Positions 7,525-9,443 of a stretch of 9,443 nucleotides of DNA are shown piece by piece. The first letter of the stretch is position 1. Each line of letters opens with the position of its first letter. Source of the stretch: Gallionella sp. (GTDB lineage: Bacteria > Pseudomonadota > Gammaproteobacteria > Burkholderiales > Gallionellaceae). The stretch covers positions 1 through 9,443 of the forward strand of contig JARCRR010000205.1 in the NCBI GenBank assembly GCA_029850565.1. The letters are read 5' to 3'. The position numbers and the translations under genes were made by a program. Below the pieces are notes generated by a model. That model ran no database searches. It had not been told where the DNA came from and saw nothing but the letters and a program-made list of their open reading frames with translations.

Positions 7525-7552
7525 GGAAGAAAGGACAAAGGCGAGAAGCCTC
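7525..7552 (-). terminator. Possible riboswitch-controlled intrinsic terminator
   Basis: Minus-strand GAGGC, TTCTC, GCCTT form a 5-bp stem (one G-U) with a 5-base loop, followed by the pyrimidine-rich TTTGTCCTTTCTT type tail. The 5' arm (7548-7552) lies inside the proposed 3' strand of aptamer stem P1, so the two cannot form together. The stem is short and the U-tract impure, so a weak terminator is all I can support. Confidence 0.4.
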
Positions 7553-7631
7553 ATGCCGCAGTCCCGCTACCGTAGTTTCCCTTAGGCCGGAGACTTTGCG
7601 CCCATACTTTTCAGTATGTTTGCCAAGTGGC
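7548..7631 (-). promoter_or_regulatory. Cyclic di-GMP-I (GEMM-I) riboswitch aptamer
   Basis: Read on the minus strand, the segment matches the GEMM-I/c-di-GMP-I consensus as I remember it from the Vibrio Vc2 aptamer. GGCAAAC is at about 7624-7618. A P2 hairpin CATACT-GAAA-AGTATG (7618-7603) has a GNRA loop. Then come GGGCGCAAAG, TCTCCGGCCTAAG, and a P3 hairpin closing with TACGGTAGCGGG (to 7563). CCTAAG opposite TACGG resembles the 11-nt receptor for a GAAA tetraloop, as expected for P2-P3 docking. The base before CAAAC is G (7623), the position that favours cyclic di-GMP; an A there is associated with cyclic GAMP. The bridging A of CAAAG (7597) is present. P1 can be drawn as GCCACTTG (7631-7624) with CATGAGGC (7555-7548), with two mismatches; its exact register is uncertain. 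It controls minus-strand genes, not mgtE. Confidence 0.9.
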
Positions 7632-7635
7632 GCGC

Positions 7636-7664
7636 ACTCTACAGGCTTTCGCCAGAGCGGTCAA
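7636..7664 (-). promoter_or_regulatory. Sigma-70-type promoter for the riboswitch transcript
   Basis: On the minus strand, TTGACC (7664-7659) and TAGAGT (7641-7636) are separated by exactly 17 bases, matching the -35 and -10 consensus at 5/6 and 4/6. The expected start, about 7 bases downstream, falls at 7629-7630, at the first bases of the aptamer. This agreement supports both calls. Confidence 0.7.
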
Positions 7665-7702
7665 ACAGTTGTCTTCCGGCAATCCACAAGCGTCTGATCG
7701 AA

Positions 7703-7762
7703 TGTTTGGATACGTCCGAACATCAATTTATTTACAATAGCGCGCAACTCTTCGAGGCGCGC
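7703..7762 (+). promoter_or_regulatory. mgtE leader with two hairpins, one covering the ribosome binding site
   Basis: The first hairpin, TGTTTGGA-TACG-TCCGAACA (7703-7722), is fully paired in RNA with one U-G. The second pairs GCGCGC (7740-7745) with GCGCGC (7757-7762), with an inner CTC/GAG stem. It buries the GAGG (7754-7757) that is the Shine-Dalgarno six bases before the mgtE ATG. A -10-like TACAAT lies at 7733-7738 without a good -35, so the mgtE promoter is unresolved. The structure suggests translation control, not proven. Confidence 0.45.
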
Positions 7763-7763
7763 A

Positions 7764-9221
7764 ATGACCGACTCCACTTCAGAACACCACTACACAGAAA
7801 ATGTGCAGAATCATCTTCAACAGGTGCAACACCTGCTTGATAAGCAGGCGCTGGTGGAAACGGTTGTGCATAGCCAAGAACTCCCTCGCGATGAGCGCCA
7901 TGATCTATTGGACAAGATGTTGCACAAACGTCACCTCGCCGAATTACGCGAGAAACTCAGCGAGCTTCACCCCGCCGACATAGCTTATATCCTGGAAGCG
8001 TTGCCTATCGAACAGCGGCTTCTGGTGTGGGATCTGGTGAAGGCGGATAGAGACGGCGAGATACTGATCGAAGTTTCGGATGCAGTACGCGAATCGCTGA
8101 TTGCAACGATGAGCCGCGAAGAATTACGCGAAGCGGCAGAGCGACTCGATACTGACGAGATCGCCGACCTCGCGCCCGACTTGCCACAAAACGTGATGCG
8201 CGACGTGTTCAAGTCCCTCTCCATCGAGGAACGTGAGCAGTTGCGCGCAGCGATGTCGTATTCAGAAGATTCGGTCGGTGCGCTGATGGATTTCAGCATG
8301 GTACATGTGCGCGAAGATGTCACCCTGGAAGTCGTGTCGCGCTATCTGCGTCGTTTCGATGAACTGCCAGATCACACCGACCAAGTGTTTGTGGTCGATC
8401 GTGACGACCGCTTCAAAGGTGTGCTGCCAATCAACTTGATCGTGGTCAACGAACCCGAAACGATCGTCGGCGATCTCATGCTCACCGAGACCATCCAGTT
8501 GCATCCGGAAGAAAAGGCCGACCAGGCTGCACAAGCGTTCGAACGTTATGACCTGGTTTCCGCACCCGTAGTTGATGAAGACGGAAAACTGGTTGGGCGG
8601 GTAACGGTGAACGTTGTGCTGGACTTCATCCGATCCGAATCAGATACCGATCTATTGAATCAAGCAGGTTTGCGTGAGGAAGAGGATATCTTTGCATCGG
8701 TTTGGAAGTCCGCGCAGAACCGTTGGGCTTGGCTTGCACTTAATCTGTGCACTGCATTCTTCGCCTCACGGGTTATTGGCGAGTTTGAAGACACCATCGT
8801 GCAGTTCGTCGCTCTCGCCACGTTGATGCCCATCGTTGCAGGAATCGCCGGCAATTCGGCTAATCAAACGACGACCATCATCATTCGTTCAATCGCGCTG
8901 GGACAGATCACGCAAAGCAACGCCCGCAGATTAATGTTCAAAGAGTTGGCCATAAGCGGCTTGAACGGTTTGGTGTGGGGTGGCATCGCCGGGCTTTTCG
9001 CTTACTTTCTGTATCGCAGCGTACCGCTTGGCTTGGTGATGACGAGCGCCATGACCCTCAACCTGACGTTGGGTGCATTGGTCGGCATCGGCATCCCATT
9101 ATTGATGCAAAAACTGGGCCGCGATCCCGCTATCGGTGCCAGTGTAATGCTGACCGCCATCACTGACAGTGGCGGATTCTTTATCTTCTTGGGATTGGCG
9201 ACGATCTTCTTGATCAACTAA
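7764..9221 (+). CDS. mgtE: Magnesium transporter MgtE, 485 residues
   Basis: MgtE is a homodimeric inner-membrane channel for Mg2+ with cytoplasmic gating domains. All parts are present at normal length. An acidic helical N domain lies at about 40-155 (LHPADIAYILEALP, DTDEIADLAPDLP). Two CBS domains lie at about 172-232 (TDQVFVVDRDDRFKGVLP) and 236-295 (LVSAPVVDEDGKLVGRVT). Five membrane helices span 320-484. The signature MPIVAGIAGNSANQ (355-368) and TIIIRSIALGQI match the family, and the Asp in TDSGGFF (468) corresponds, by position in the last helix, to the pore Asp of Thermus MgtE. GAGG six bases upstream of the ATG supports the start. A short terminator follows. The gene is divergent from the riboswitch operon; the two leaders abut and share the promoter region. 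It is probably unrelated in function to the surface cluster. Confidence 0.96.
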   Translation: MTDSTSEHHYTENVQNHLQQVQHLLDKQALVETVVHSQELPRDERHDLLDKMLHKRHLAELREKLSELHPADIAYILEALPIEQRLLVWDLVKADRDGEILIEVSDAVRESLIATMSREELREAAERLDTDEIADLAPDLPQNVMRDVFKSLSIEEREQLRAAMSYSEDSVGALMDFSMVHVREDVTLEVVSRYLRRFDELPDHTDQVFVVDRDDRFKGVLPINLIVVNEPETIVGDLMLTETIQLHPEEKADQAAQAFERYDLVSAPVVDEDGKLVGRVTVNVVLDFIRSESDTDLLNQAGLREEEDIFASVWKSAQNRWAWLALNLCTAFFASRVIGEFEDTIVQFVALATLMPIVAGIAGNSANQTTTIIIRSIALGQITQSNARRLMFKELAISGLNGLVWGGIAGLFAYFLYRSVPLGLVMTSAMTLNLTLGALVGIGIPLLMQKLGRDPAIGASVMLTAITDSGGFFIFLGLATIFLIN

Positions 9222-9240
9222 CCACAGGATCGCCACACAC

Positions 9241-9260
9241 AGGCTTCATCCAAGCCTTTT
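9241..9260 (+). terminator. Short intrinsic terminator after mgtE
   Basis: AGGCTT-CATCC-AAGCCT forms a 6-bp stem directly followed by TTT, 20 bases after the mgtE stop. An overlapping alternative stem, GCCTTT/AAAGGC (9254-9271), could compete. The U-run is short, so termination may be partial. Confidence 0.55.
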
Positions 9261-9443
9261 GATCGAAAGGCCTTAGTCTAAGATTTCGAGGAAGAGAAAC
9301 ACCCCCCCAGTCAAGAGGATATGAAAATTCGTTCTGGATTTTGGTGAATCACCCACGGTTTGCTGAAATCAATCAACAAACATAAAGTGAAGCAATCCTC
9401 TCCCGTAAAGGGAGATTCGCAGAAAGGGCGAAACGCAAAACCC
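9261..9443. other. Non-coding right end with two adjacent hairpins near the edge
   Basis: I see no gene on either strand. Near the edge, TCTCCC-GTAAA-GGGAGA (9399-9415) is directly followed by TTCGC/GCGAA around 7 bases (9416-9432), then an A-rich segment cut by the window end. This could be the start of a structured leader for a gene beyond the window or part of a repeat. Confidence 0.4.

Noticed and set aside
7480..7763. Magnesium (M-box) riboswitch upstream of mgtE
   Set aside because: The conserved elements read on the minus strand as c-di-GMP-I. I see no M-box core on the plus strand.
7616..7840. Plus-strand 74-codon frame overlapping the start of mgtE
   Set aside because: It overlaps the riboswitch and the mgtE start in another frame, lacks a ribosome binding site and has no family-like features.
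9300..9310. C7 homopolymer after mgtE
   Set aside because: An isolated run in non-coding sequence with no associated frame or repeat.

Overview
The window looks like a chromosomal segment of a Gram-negative bacterium, probably a betaproteobacterium. Iron-oxidising Gallionellaceae would fit, but that is a guess from protein style, moderate GC and the proteobacterial form of MgtE; no rRNA or marker gene confirms it.

Left and centre (1-6835) is a minus-strand cluster of four exported proteins. In transcription order they are: a 379-residue secreted protein ending in a DUF11-like domain; a 164-residue secreted DUF11-like protein, coupled to the first through a Shine-Dalgarno sequence that overlaps its stop codon; a 402-residue paralogue of the first; and a very large multidomain surface protein that runs off the left edge (about 1232 codons inside the window). 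The two paralogues and the large protein share one N-terminal module right after the signal peptide (SGTxI..TA..Y). The set therefore looks like a co-expressed surface or adhesin-like system.

Centre-right (6836-7763) is an AT-richer stretch with the most interesting content. On the minus strand there is a textbook-like promoter (TTGACC, 17 bp, TAGAGT). At its predicted start site begins a sequence matching the c-di-GMP-I (GEMM-I) riboswitch in its main parts: the GGCAAAC and GCAAAG joining segments, a GAAA tetraloop on P2 and a CCUAAG/UACGG tetraloop receptor in P3. A possible terminator hairpin shares the putative 3' strand of P1. Below it lie a 63-residue Cys-rich protein, an overlapping small reading frame broken by a one-base shift at a T5 run, and about 210 bases of hairpin-rich leader before the secreted-protein genes. 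No strong terminator is visible between the riboswitch and the surface-protein cluster. The working model is that cyclic di-GMP controls expression of this surface system.

Right (7764-9221) is a divergent, full-length mgtE magnesium transporter gene. A hairpin overlaps its ribosome binding site and a short terminator follows it. The last 180 bases hold no gene, only two adjacent hairpins next to the right edge.
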